NCBI GenBank assembly: GCA_021292105.1
Contig: CM037870.1
Location: 14,665,234 to 14,729,233, forward strand
DNA length: 64,000 nt
Direction of reading: 5' to 3'
Origin: Anadara kagoshimensis
Lineage: Eukaryota; Mollusca; Bivalvia; Arcoida; Arcidae
Shown: positions 47,543 to 62,500 of the stretch, piece by piece
Position numbering within the stretch: the first letter of the stretch is position 1
Layout of the letters: the number at the start of each line of letters is the position of its first letter
The notes under the pieces: generated by a model
What the model was told of the DNA's origin: nothing
The model's database searches: none
Seen by the model: the letters and a program-made list of their open reading frames with translations, nothing else
Translations under genes and position numbers: made by a program

Positions 47543-50500
47543 CTGCAAATACAAAAAAGTACAAAATTTAAATAACTTAAATAACATCTCACTGATTACA
47601 ATTATTTTTATTTCTCGTGAGTGAGTGTGTGTGTTTTACATAGTCAACTGTACCAACTAAACAATTTTTCTATGATGTTTGCCAATCTTGAACAAACTTT
47701 TATATTGAATACAGAAAATAGAATTTTTACAACTTAGTGTATACAGATTATGATAAAAATTTCCCAAGTTCCTTTTTAATCATTACAGGGGGGGGGGGGG
47801 GCTCTGTGGCTGAGTGGTCTAAAGTGAGTGCTAACGGATCACAGCACCTCAAGGTTCAAATCCTACTCTGACAGAACCTAGTATAATAAAGTCTGTCAGT
47901 TCTGTTGTCGTAGGTTGGTGGTTTTCTCTGGAGACTCTGGTTTTCTCCACCATATTTGAACTGACCACCTCAATATAAGTGAAAGAATCTTGACTTGGGG
48001 TGTAAAGCTCCATTACTTAATTCCATTCCATACATGATTTGTGTAATTCTGTTCACAAAATTACACAGATATGCACAGCAGCCATTCATATAAAATCTTG
48101 GGGGAAAAGAATGGTTGACAAACGGGTAAAACTTTCCCTAATTAGTCCCTTAAAACAACATTTGTGGTATGTGTACTCGTGTATGTTTGAATCGTGTTTG
48201 TCAAAAATAGCAGGTCATACCTTTCCTTAAACAGAATCAAGGCTTAAGTATGTGGAAATAATAGTGCTGTTAAAATAATGGATCTACATTACTATAAAAA
48301 CACAAGCATTATATAAGGGTCCAATCTGCATCAATTGAAACCAAGTGGATTTTAAAACTAAACTATGCAAATTGTTAGTAATAAAACCAGTGAAGTTAGT
48401 CTTATATCAAACCAGTGTCTGAAAATATGCTGAAATTTTAATAAGGCTGAAATTCTATAAAATCCTAATGAAGCTGAAATTGTTATTGAGCTGAAATTCT
48501 AATTAAGTTGAAATTCTTTTTGAGCTGAAATTCTTATTGAGCAGAAATTCTAATGAAGCTGAAATTTTTATGTGGCTAGTTCTGGGATGGGGAGGAAACT
48601 GGAGTGCAAAGAGAAAACCACTGACAATTGGCTCAAATGAGGATCTGTCCTGAGGCAGGCAGTGAGAGTTGAGTTGAGTAATGGTGTTTAACATCCAAGT
48701 CAAGAATGTTTCACTGATATCGAGACGTCACCAGGTGAAGGAGCAGAAATTTTGTGTGTGTGTTGAGCTGATGGCATTATACAGCATGGTTCTTTAGTGT
48801 GCCAAGCCCACAGTGACATGGAACCTCATTTATTTTAAGTTCCCATCCGAAAGAACTGTGACTTTCATTTCGTAATGCTGAGTACTTGGCGAAAGAACAG
48901 TGACTACCCCCTTTCAAGTCTTGGGTCAGACAGGCCGGAGATGGAACCCACAACCTCCCACTTAGGCAGCGAGCACTCTACCAACTGAGGTACAACAGTG
49001 GTGCAGGCAGTGAGAGGCACTGTGATCCATAAGCATGCACCTTAGACCACTCTGCAACAGAGACCTATATATGAACTAGAAATAATTCTAACAAATTTGT
49101 ATTTTGCAATATCTAGGATTTTTTTTAAAATATCTTAAGCGTTATTTTTATCTTGATTCAAAAGAAATCAACACTAAAATGAATGAAAATGCCACGTCAC
49201 TGAAAATTACTTCCGACTCATTAAAGTTTGTCACAACACATGTTATTCTATTGCTTTTAATTTTTCAATGTATAGCATTCTTCAAGAGGTAAAAAACAGG
49301 ATGACCTTGAACCATTTAGTTAAACAAAGACTCATGTCTTAATATGGAATATTAGTAACAAAATGAGGTATTATCAAGGGTAATCTATTTAACCTGAACC
49401 AAAAACATGATGGGATAAAAACGAGGAAAAGAACTTTCAACCCTACCAAATGAAGGGTTCAACAAAGTTGGGGCATGCATTGAATAGGTGTGAAATAACT
49501 CATCTATACCACAACTAGGGGTAAAATGGCTTTCACCTTTACCAAATTTAAGGTAGAACCAAGTGTGGGCCAGTTTTACAAAGGGCAAATTGACTTTCAT
49601 CTTTACCAAAATTAAGCTGGAACCAAATGTGGGCAAGCTTTAATAAAGGGGCAAAATGACTTTACCTGTAACAAAATTAAGGTAGGGCTAAGTATGACCA
49701 AGTAATAACTAGGGCTAGAATTACTTACACCTGCTAAAATCAAAGGGTAAAGTAACTTTCACCTGGTTCAAAATTTGGGTACAATCAATTGCAGTTAGGC
49801 TCTAACTAAACATGTCATGTAAATATTTGTTATATGTACATTTTCTGATGTTAACTAGCAGCTTTTACATTATAAAATACACTTAAAGCAGTGAGATATG
49901 CCTGAAAACAACATCAAAGTAATATTTATGAAAAATGTGAAAAAAGACGATAGAAAATACAAAATTTTGTAAATGAAATAAAATACAAAATTATGCTTAT
50001 GTGTACAGTCAGTAAACAGTACTTTGGCAGATGATTAATCTACATGTTAAAGTTCATTTGTCTAGAGTGAATAGTAAAAAGGGTTAGTGACTGTTCTTTC
50101 GCCAAGCACTTGACATTACAAAAATAAAAGTAGCGGTTCTTTCGGATGGGAACTTAAAATAAACAAGGTCCCGCTTGGCATGATAAAGAACCCTGTTGTA
50201 AAATGCCATCAGCGTAAAACACAGGCAAAATTTCTGCTCCTTCGCCTATAGCTGGCTGCATCTTGATATAAGTGAAATATTCTTGACTGGGACGTTATTA
50301 CACCATTACTCAACTCAACTCACGTATGATCAAAATTATCAAATAATATAGTTGTGTTTTTACTCTGCCAAAATACTGCAGACTTTGTATCATTTAAATC
50401 AAAACAAGTGAATAATTTTACAAACCTACATGTAATCTTAAGATTAATGACATGTCCACTTAAGTCATCTGTGGAGTGTAAACACCAGAAAATGTATATA

Positions 50501-53500
50501 TAATTATCTACACAGATCATAATGCACAAAATACACCAATCAAATGTTTGACGTCAAAGAAAAATTTAACTTTGTATATACAGTAAAACCTCTCTGTTCA
50601 ATGTCCCTCAATAATGGTTACACCACATTATTTTGAAGTCCCAAAGTCTTATTTATACCCCTCTATCATGCCAAAATCTTGCTGAACTTAATCAAAGTTT
50701 TACTGTACAGTAAAATCTGGTTTTAATCCCCCTTGACAACTTTGTCATCTTGTTTATTGCCACAGTATTTGAAAGTCCCAAAGATTAATTTTTTCAATGT
50801 TTTTCTTACCCTTTTAGAGTGCCAAAATCGCATAGAACAAACAATGGCTATGAAAATTTAAGTTTAACTATACAGCAAAACCTTATTTTAATGCCCCTAA
50901 ATAACACTCACTTATTGCCCCATTATATAAAGGTCTAAAAACCCATTCTAATTTGTTTTTCTTTATATACCCCAGTGCTATAAAACCAAACTCTTTTGTA
51001 ACACAAACATATGACTGAACAAATGATGGCAATGAAAATCAAGTAAACCCTTATTTTAATGCCCCTACTGAACACTCACTTATTGCCCCATTATATAAAG
51101 GTCTAAAAACCCCATTCTAATTTGTTTTTATTTAAATATACCCCCCTGAGTTTCATGCCAAACTCCATTAAAATGCCAAAATGTGATTGAACAAATGATG
51201 GGTATGAAAATCAAGGTTTTACCAAACAGTAAAACCTCATTTTAATGCCCATCTATAACTTTAGTCGCATCCCTGTTTTAAAGACCAAAACTTGCATTCT
51301 AATATATTTTTCTTTACATACCTCCCTCCTTTCACTTCAAACCTCTATAAAATGCCAAAATGTGATTAAACAAATGATGGCAATGAAAACCAAGGTTTTA
51401 CCATACAATAAAACCTCATTTTAATGCCACTCTAAAACTTTAGCCACCTCCTGGTTTTTAATACCAAAACTCCCATTAAAATATTTTTTCCTTTACATGC
51501 CTCTCATGCTATAATACCTCTTTATAATGACAAAATGTAACTGAACAAATGATGGCGATGAATCAAGGCTTTACTGTATACAAGGTACATCAATAAGTTA
51601 TTCTAAATCTTATTCTTTGTTCACAAATAATTTTCCAAAAGGGGAATACATTAAATAAATGGAATATATTTATTTATGAAATCTTATAAATGCCCTAACA
51701 ATTTTGAATAAAGGAAACATGGAACTTAAACTAAGAATTGACAAGACCCAAAGTCACAGTAACACATTTAACTTTTTAACAATCAAGATGGAAAAAACCA
51801 AGATGAGTAATTCACATCAAATTTTATTAAAACTTTTTAAAAACATTCACGGATATCAAAGTATGAGAGTAATTTTGGCTTGAAGAAAAAAAAACAAAAA
51901 AAAAAACAAAAACAAAAACATGATGAGTTATATATCAATTTTCAAACATTTATTTTAAACATTCAAGAAAACTAAGATTTATTTAATTTTTTTTTCTTTT
52001 TCAGCATTTGTCTGGTGTAAATGTCAACAAAAATTCATAGCATGTTAAAACTAAACAAAAAATGTTAAAATCAACACTAAACTACAGTAAAGTGGAATAA
52101 GCTGTGTGACCTTTGACCCTTACCTCATTGTTATCTGCATCTAAAACTTCCTAAAAATCAAAAGTGTTCCTTACAATAATGGCATTCAGGAAATGTTTCA
52201 AATTAATGGAATTCACTCATATACCATGTGAGTATCAGTATGCTTTTGTGTCAAGAGCAGTACATGAAATTAGGCTGCAATTCCAGCTGGTTCTCAGAAC
52301 TTATTCAATATTATATGCATTTGTGAAAAGTTAATGGGCCCGAATGAAAAGTAGACAAACCTGACTGAAATATTAAGAGGTCCGATTGAAAAGTTAACAT
52401 GTCCTACTGACAAGTCAATAGACGTTATCAGGTCTGATTAAAACGTATACAGATCCCACAAGCAAGTTAACAAAAGTTATCAGGCTGGCTGAAAAGTTAA
52501 TAGGTCTGACTGGCAAGTTAACATGTAAGACTCTAAAGTTACAGTTGTTGGTCCCATGGACTGTCATAAATTTTAAATCCCAGCGAAGCTGTTATATGCA
52601 TATTAAGTGGATGTCTAATCATATGATTTGTCTTTTTTTTTCAAAAAAATTGAATTTAAACAAATCACCCAAAATAATTCCCGTAATGAGATTCACAAAA
52701 TCATTTTACATGACTGTATAGAACATGGTACAAGAATGAATCCACCATTATAAAAAAATAACAAATTTTACAAAACACAAGAAATGAAATCAGCAAATTA
52801 ATAAAAAATATTAATTAATCAACTCTAAATATAAAATTAATATGATATCATGCACAGATAATACCTGTAAAGGTCAAATTCTGTCCTTAAAGACTGCATC
52901 ATATTAATTTTAATCATAGTTTTAGGTAACTATAAAAATTCTAAGCACTACGACATTGTAAATATTTCTTGTTACAAAGTGCACTGCAGTAAATCTCACA
53001 ATGTTATCTCGGCTTTCAAAATACAATCACAATAAAAAGAAACCCAAATTATCATAATTTAATCACTTCATCACACACACACACAAAAAAAAATTTCCAC
53101 ACTTAAAAACTCGGCTTTATTAATTTCTACTTACCAAGGGATAAAAATTTTCAACTAATTTCATATTTTCAACTTACCAATGGATAAAAATTTCCATCTA
53201 ATTTCATATTTTCAACTTACTGATGGGATCAAAATTTTCATTTAGTTTCATATTTTCAACTTACCGATGGATCAAAATTTTCGTCTAAATTCATATTTTC
53301 TATATCTAATTCTAGTTCTTTTTCTAAACTATCTATATCAATGTCTGTAGGATCTTTTGTTTCTTCTTTAGCCGCTGCCGAGGCTTGTTCTTTTTTAGGT
53401 TCTTCTACTTGTTGTTTTGGTTTTTCTACTTTTTCCTGCCAAAAAAATATGAATGGTAATTTATACCCCAGTAAAGGTTCTTTGACTTACGTTTAAGCAA

Positions 53501-56500
53501 TCAGTTCTTGGATGGCGGAGTAAACTGTAGTGTCCAGAGAAACCCACCAAGCTTTAACAAGCAACATACTGAAGATCACCTAAACAATGGTATGTTAAAA
53601 ACAATATACACAGTTTCAGGGATTTTTCTGGCCTTTTTGGGAAAAGGACCTTGGGATGAAATTGGGAAAAATGCTTGACAAACACATGATTTTGGGAAAA
53701 TACTACTGCTACCTGTGGTAGGACATTTGTCCACATGTTCGTGTTCACTCGTTATTTTTTCAGTCACAGAAGTGGTAGTGGCTGCCGTAAAATCACTAGA
53801 GGATTTGGTCTTGGCAGTGTAGTATTGTAATGTTTTTTTCTCCCTGTTACATTAGCAGATCTGATTTTTTTAGCGTAGTACTTGCTATTGTGTGACATGA
53901 CTTCCTTGACTTCCGTAAACAACAAACAAGATCGTATATATCGCGGAGATGTTTGTAACTTCGTCATCTATAATCAGCCTCAATACAAACATCTAAATGA
54001 CGAAGTTGATTATTCTTCGAGTTGCTTCCCTTTCACCATGAAGCAGAGAGTAACATAAAATGCGGGTATATATCGAGCGATATTATTATTAGAATAAGAT
54101 AACTGTCATCCGATTATGAGCCTTATGATGACGATCTTGTGATTCTTTTTTATTAAATTGATAATCGTAGCCAATTGGGAAATTTCTACTACAGAATTGG
54201 GAAAAATGCATGCTTTTTTGCATTGGGAATGGGTCCGTTTATTGGACCCTGTGGATACCCAGAAAAATCCCTGAGTTTTCTTACCTTTTTTTGAAACACT
54301 TTGATAGCTTAGTTGGTAGAGTGTTCACTTTGTATGTGGAAGGTAGGGTTGGAACCTTCAGTTGGTCTAAACAAGATTTTAGAATAGGCAGTGACCATTC
54401 TCTCCCCAAGCACTTGGCATTTACAATTAAAAGTCATAGGTTCCTTAGGAAGAGACCTTAAAAACCTATGTCCTGTGTTGCAGTAGACACATTTCTTGCA
54501 GCACATTGCTCTGACCACATTACTAGCTAAAAAGTAAAAAATTCTGCTACTTCGCCTATAGCTGGTGATGTCTCGATATAAGTAAAATAATTTTAAGTGA
54601 GACATAAAACTTCCTTCCTTCTTTCTTCCATTCATCCATCAACCAGCCAACCAACCAACCAACCAGCCAGCCAGCCAGCCAACCAACCAACAACCAACCA
54701 ACCAACCAACCAACCAACCAACCAAACCAACCAACCAACCAACCAACCAACCAACCAACCAACCAACCAACCAACCAACCAACCAACCAACCAATCAATC
54801 AATCAATCAACCAATCTTACCTCTTTTTGAGGTTCACCGGCTAGTTCAAAGTCTTCCTCCTCTTCATCATCAGCTGCCCCAGTACCAGCTATAAATTCAC
54901 CACTCTCTTCAGCTTGTTTCATCTCTTCTACTGCATTACGAGAACTGTTTGGCTACAAAATGACATTAAATAAAACATAAATATAATTTACAACTGTACC
55001 GCTTGATGGGTAATTTTAATGGAAGGCTAATCTTGATGTATTTTGGCAATAAGTTCTAAATCCCTCAAAAATAGAGAAAATTAAGTGATAAATACTCATA
55101 TTTGAACAGTGATTTTGTAGCGTTTTTTAAAAACTACCTTCTGCCTTCAAGGTTGAGAAAATTAAAATTCTGAGATCTAGCAGACAGCATTATGGCCATT
55201 ATGATAAATATGCTGGTGTGTTCATTGCAAAGTCACTATATTGTGATACTATCTGATATTTTGTGGACAAGGACAACTACATGTAGTTTAAATTTTTCAG
55301 TACATCACTGTTGTTTTGGGGAATTTTTGTGGACAAAATGGGAAATTTTAGTCATTTTTCTGAAGGGGAAACTACCTTTATTCGGTAGTAACCTTAAACA
55401 AACAAAATCACTGATTTCACCATAGTAAAATTTGTTTTCCGTAAGAACTCAACCATGTATTCAAGTTTTGAGTTGTTTGCCTATACTGAGTAACACTGAT
55501 TTGTTATTATGAACTCACTGTAACTTCTGGATATTTGCCCGCTGGTAATCGTCTCCGTCTTTCAGGCTGTAAATATTCCTCTGTTTTAAGTGCTTCCTCC
55601 ATCCCTGGTGGATCAGCGAGTGAACCTTTTACTTCTCTCCACAATCCTAAAACTCTATTAACAGAAAAATCATTGTAAATAAAACCTATATCAATTCAAA
55701 ATTATTTTGAGAAAACTACATTCAACTGCCAGTGTGCACTTAGTCTATGTTATGTAAATTATAGGAATCAACAATCCAGCCAGGCAGCATATATTTTTTC
55801 TAGTTCATCCAATTGATGGATCGCCAGCCATGCCGACAAATGGCTGACATGTGCTTGATTTAACACGCACAATAAATAAAAACGCGGCCTGAATTGTGGA
55901 GTTTCATGATGTCACTGACAATAGTACGTTATTAGTTGCCGTGACACTGCTATGGTACCGTAATGGCGGCCAGTGTCCGAACATTGTGGGAGTGGCCGCG
56001 ATACGTCAACTGCTTAACTAACAGAACTTTTGAATGTTTCTATTCCTGGTAGCCAGAATCTACCATAGGCAATTGACTTCTGAGAAAAGTAATCTATTTT
56101 ACCAAATTTGTGGAAAAAATACTTCAACAAGGAATATTTTCAAACATTTTGGAAAACTGGCTACCAGTGATATTCAATTTGTGGAAACTTAGTTTTGGTA
56201 TATCTTGCAAATGTTCTGTGAAGCTATTTGAGGGGTTCTTGTGCATTAGCTTCACATCACTGAAACCAAACAAAAGATCATCACCTTAGCTTAACACATC
56301 ATTTCATCCTTTTTTGTAATGTGGGATATAAATACAACAAAGGGGTCATTAACCTTATTGTTACTGTAGTTGTTGCATCATCCTTATATTTCAAAATAAA
56401 CTGTCAACTGCTCAGCTTCAAATCTCGCAAATCATTTGAATAAAAATGCAGGTATTCAACCACCTGTTTTATGGAGAATTATGTACAAGCAATATCTTTT

Positions 56501-59500
56501 GAGTATCATCAAGTGATGAAACCATTATCAGCAACGATCTAAAAATCATCCCTAAAAGCATAATAATTTTTATGCTTAAGATCACGCTGCTATTAAAGGA
56601 CCCCTCTTCTATACTTGGTACAGCTAAGGGGGGCTAAAATATTAATAATTTGATTTGAAAAACAAATTTTACCTTGGTACTTGTGATGGAAGATATGTTC
56701 TTGCAAAGAATGCAGCTTCAGGCAATCTTCCTGTCTTGATTAAAACTTCTAAACATTCATCTATCCTAAAAACATAAAAACATCACACATGTTTTAATAA
56801 AGAGCAAAGAAAGATTTACAGTCAAACCTGCCTATAATGGCCACCTATTAAAGGAAAACCAAAGAATGTGGTCTTTTTGAGCAGGTGGCTCTTATATGCA
56901 GTTTTAAATAACACCAATAAAGGGGAATTGGGATATAATTTTACTGTCCTTTAAAAGCGGGTGGCCTTTGTGTAGAGTTGGCCTTTAAGGCAGGTGTTAC
57001 TGTACTGTAAATTTTTACATTGCATTTTAAAATATAGAAGTGCAGATGAGTAATGGTGTTTTACAAACTTGTCAAGATTCTTTCACTTATTTCAAGGCAG
57101 TGAGTTCAGAAGCAGTGGAGGAAACCTGAGTGGCCAGATCAAAATAAAGGTATATGTACTTGAATCTGTAGGTTGTCATAGTCATACTATAGGGTAAGCT
57201 GATACAATCCATATTTATGAGAGAGTGGAAAGGAGTGGAGTAACTGTTTTTAAAACCCCAGTCACGGTTCTTTCATTGATGTCAAGGCAGTCAGTTCTGA
57301 AATTGAAGAAACTGGGGTACTGAAAACCGAAGATCTGACCAAAAGAAAGTGGTGTGAAGTTATGGTGTTTTATGTCCAGTCAAGAGTACTGTCAAACCTG
57401 CATTAAAGACCACCTCTATATAAGGGCCACCTGCTTAAAGAATGGAACAATCTAGAGGATTAGTGACGAATTCATTCGGAACATCCTCTGGATGTGAAAT
57501 GATAAAGGCGACAACTTTCTCATTTTTAGCAGCGTATTACAGCACTTTTGAGGAAGTTGAGAACAAAATTAAGGATTTTGCTCAAACTTTCTGAGTTTAT
57601 GGAGTCTAATGCTATCTAGCTATCTAACTTGATTAGAATTTTGGGAAAACTTCGGATCATACTTAATTTTGGGGTGAAACATGCAAAAAATGGATTTTTC
57701 AGAAAACAATTACGTTTAACGCACTCCTGTTCAATAACCGTTCATTGTACGAAAAAGTCGTCCATTGACCGACAAAAGTTTAAGATCTGACGGAAAAGAC
57801 GGTATTTTTATATTTTTCCTATCTTGCACATAAAATCCACAATAACTGTTTAAAGTCGACCCTATCATCAAAATAAATTTAACGTACCGTTTTGAATTCG
57901 TACCCATAATAAAGTAACCAATTCTTTACCAAATTATTGGTAAGTTTGGCACTTATCCTTTAGGTCTGTGTTAAACATTTGAGTGGCAAGTTCTGTGGAT
58001 GAGCTCTACTAATAGAAATCCTCTAGATTGTTCCATTCTTTCCCGCGAAACCCCTAACGGTGTCGCCACACTAGTATAAAGGCCAGTTAAATTGTATCCA
58101 AATTGTTCTTTATTTATATTATTTGAACCTGTATATAAAGGCCACCTGCCCATAAAGGTCACTTTTACTGGTTCCCCTGAGTGGCTTTTATAGACAAGTT
58201 TGACTGTATTAAAGAAGGTAATGAGTTCATGGAAGGTGGAGGAAACTTGAGTACCTAGAGAAAACCATTGTCCTTCAGGAATCAAACTTTCTCACACAGA
58301 GGATCTTTTCAAGTGGGATTCAAACAAGGAACTACCTGATTGAAATTTAAACCAAGTAATGTATAAGTTTTTGTGATCCGTAAGCATGCACATTCAGTTT
58401 TTAAGATCCCAATGCTCAATGGGATTCAAACCTTGGCAGTGAAAAGTGCATGGATCCGTAAGCCTCGGGTTAAGACTACTGACCTCTACAGATCAACAAT
58501 AATAGAGAAGGCTTTGCAGTACATGTATTTGAAATTGCCCTGAATTTCTGTAACTTTCAATAAATTGCATAGTTGTATTTAACGACTACATGTAATTGTA
58601 TGATATTTCTATCACATTTCAAGATTATTTCACCAATATCAAGATGTCGTAGACGAAGCTGCAGTAGTTTGTGCCTATAAAATGCTTCATATACAACTAT
58701 GTAAAAGGTGGAAATGTCACCTGAAAAATAATCTGGATAAAAGTGGGGAATTTTGTCTAACATCTTAAAATATTACCTTCCAAGAATAAAGTGTGACAGG
58801 AAAGCCACATTATTCTGCCCCGTCTTCTCTGCAGTATCACCGAGTTTACCCACCATGTCAGCGTTTCCTGCGGAACTAGCCAAAAGGAGTAACCCCGCAA
58901 AGTCCTGAGCCTGATGTAAACACTCCTGGGCCAGACCAAACTCACACTTACTTACTGCTAACTCCGCCAACTGTCTCCACTTCTGATCAGCCTACAAATC
59001 GAAACATTTTGAAATATGTATTATAAAAATTGACCACCCTTCAAAGAAATTTCACGCACAGCAATTGGTCAACCTGCCAGGGTACATAAAACTATGTTCA
59101 TAAATTTACCAGGATATATAGGTACACATGACATTTAGTGGCAAAAGACAGGCAACTCAGGGTACATAAATCTTTGACAAGGTACATGGGTCCATTTAAC
59201 ATGCAAAATCTGTACTGATTGACTGTTAAATTAACTGGGCTTTAACATCCAAGTCAAGAACATTTCACTTATATCAAGACTTCACCAGATGTAGATAAAG
59301 TGGCACTTCTATTACAATATTATGCTCTACAGAAAGCAACAGATAATCTTACTAACTGTCCGTTCTCATTTCTAATCATACTACATGTATGTCCAATGGT
59401 GAAAAAAGCTATGATTTTTAGTTTATATGTATATTGTTATCACCATGTGTAACATGGCATTATTAATACAAATGGTGTAATATGATTAAAAAAATCTCCT

Positions 59501-62500
59501 CTCCAAGATCTACTGTGGATGGTATTGAACATGGTACCAATGTGTGGTTATAAAAATACAACAAACTGTTGTAAAAATGTAAAAATGATCCATAATTTTT
59601 TTTCTATCCACAGTGTTTGAAATACCATCCAGTCCCCCAGTCCAAAACTGGTAACTTTGGGAAGGACTGGTAACTTATTCAAGTCTCCCATATATGTTTC
59701 ACAATCCAAAATCTTGAGATTATCAAGACAAGGACTGGTTAAAATTGTTTACTTCAGTCAAACTTGTCTTAAACGTCACCTCTATATAATGGTTACTTGC
59801 TTTTAAAATCCATTAAAATTTTAACCCAATTCTACTTTATACATGTTTATTGAATCTGTTTATAAGGGCCACATGTCCATAAATGCTTATTTTCTTGGGT
59901 GGCCTTTATAGACAGGTTTGACTGCATTTCAAACACTGGTATCTATATTACTACTGTACATTTAATCAAATTACCTCCATTTCTTTAGCTAGCTGATAAG
60001 CCGTTTTCAGGTCACCTAGCTGTAAGCTCAATTCAAATTTATGTTCTGAATCACATGTTACTGCCATAGCTTGAGATTTAAATCCCTACAAAACAAAAAC
60101 AAAATAACTCAGAATTATGCGTTTAGCTGACACAAGTACTTCAATGGTAAAACTACACGTATGGAAACTTAAAATAAATTTAAATAAATGTTAATGTGAA
60201 TATTTTTAAATTCGAGTTTTATGCCAAATTCAAGATTGTTTCACTTAAATATATTGGGAATGGTAGAGGAAACTAGAGTGCCTCAAGAAAACCACCAATT
60301 TTTGGCACACAAACTGACAAATTTTCTTAGACTAGGATCTGTCCCGATTGGGATTCAATGAGTGCTTTATGCGATGGTGAGTGATTTAGACCACTAGGCC
60401 ATTGAGATTTATTTGACATGAATAGATGACATTAAGAACACTGGAAAATTTGCATGCATTGTCTTTAAACTGTACCATCTTCAAAATGAAGCTAAAATAT
60501 ACTTATCCAAAGGGTTGTCTTGCCAAGTGGAAATAGATTTTTGGACCTCAAAATCTTGTGGCTATGAGTGAGGTGGCATCTGTGGCCTATGCTCCAAAGG
60601 GACCCGAAGAGACCTAATCAAGCAAAGTGGCAGAGCTACCAAGAGGCATTATAAGGAGGTTTTACTGTACCTGTTTTTCTAAGAAATGGGCCACCCTTGT
60701 TCTGTGCTCTCTAGGAACTGTGGGTAATACTTTATCTGCGGTCTCAAAGTCTCTCCTCATCACAGCTGTCTGGTATTCTAATACAGATACTAACAGGGAG
60801 AAGCTGACAACATTCAGTTCTTTATCACCTAAATAAACTCTGTTATCTTTAGGAATGTAGCCAAGTAAATACATCAGTCTGAAATAATAAAATCAACAGA
60901 AATATAACACTGAGTTTAACTCACAGTCTGATCAGCTAAATGAAAGAGAGGGATTGGGATGCAATCAACCAATTTGAATGAATATTAATTAATTTCACCC
61001 CCATTTCCAACATTCCAGCGTTGTTATTTTACCTAATGACCTTTGCACCTAAATTTGGTACGAGACACATTGTCTGATTTTTTTTTTAATTTGTGCCAAG
61101 TTTGATCAAAATCCATCCATAGACATGGAAACATTATATTGGGTTGGACAATCAGAAGGACAGGCAGATTCCTATGCACCCCCCTCCCTCCCTAAACTTC
61201 CTTTGCAAGGGGTATGAAAACTGAGTCTGGGCTAAATTAAAAATTGGCAAAATTGACTTGATAAATTAATTGCAAACTAATATTTAGAGACTACTATTTT
61301 GAAAGGTTGCAGAATATTTTATAGATATTTCCAAAGAGCAAATTGAAATTTGTAATCAGGACAATTGATTAAACAGCATTTCAATCAGTCGTAAATACTA
61401 CACATATGTATTACCATGAACGGTGTTTGACTTCACAAAGTGCAGGCCTGGGAAGCATGTCACACACATCTATTGTGAAACAAAACACCAGTAATAAAAT
61501 GTTTGGTCAGACTAACCTGTCTAAGTGAGCTACAGTAACGATTTCTCCACCCACATAATAATTAAGTCTGTTGACACTGTTTGTGTAGATAAAACAATCT
61601 CCGACCCAGATACCCGTTTTCACAGTCTCTTCAATCTCTCCAACAACCTTCAATGTAATAATGTGTCATAAAAATAACTCAAATGACATAAACTTGGTAG
61701 GCAAATAGCAGGGATTTTTCTGACCATTCACAGAGTGTGGTAAAAGGATCTATTCTTTATGACATAAAACATACATTTATCCCAATTTTGCAGGTGAAAA
61801 AATTCTAAATTGACTTGCATAAAAATTCAAAAACATGTGACAAAACCCCCATATTTTTGGCTTAGATGAGGTGAAAAATTTTATCACTTCACCTATAGCT
61901 GTTGAAATCCGGATATGAATGAAATATTCCCAAATAAAACCTTATTCAATCAATTAATCTGACATCAACCAGTAGACACAATCGTGCCAAAGGATAGTGT
62001 CAACCAGTACAGAATGAGGTGTCAAAAATTCTGTCCCTTGACCTACAGCTGGTGACATCCCAATATAAGTGAAATATTCTTGACTGGGACTAAAAACCCC
62101 AATTTGACATAATTTTACCTCAAAGCATCCTCAATTCCATCTTCAGTAACAGATTCAAGATTTTTTTCTTGTACAGCTTCTGCGTTATATTTCAAAATGA
62201 AAAACGATTCATCTGTTGATATGCACACTAATTCACCATTCTCACTCCAAAATATCTAAAAATATAAATAAATAATAAATAAATAAATAAATCAATCTCA
62301 GACTCAAATTTTTACAATTGAATTGTTTGACTTCATATTTTTATATGTTAGAAAGCCAAGCGTATGTAAACAAATGACATAACTAACCCTTGACCTCTGT
62401 GTATTGCAAAAGGGCTTATCAGCAAATAATGGAAAACTGTGTCAATTTTGGGTGGCACCACAATTCAAGTTGACTGTTCTGTCTTTGTGTAAAACCAGAC

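Noticed and set aside
54556..54830. Trp-Leu-Val-Gly and Gln-Pro-Thr-Asn repeat proteins
   Set aside because: Translations of the CCAA microsatellite next to a COPB2 exon.
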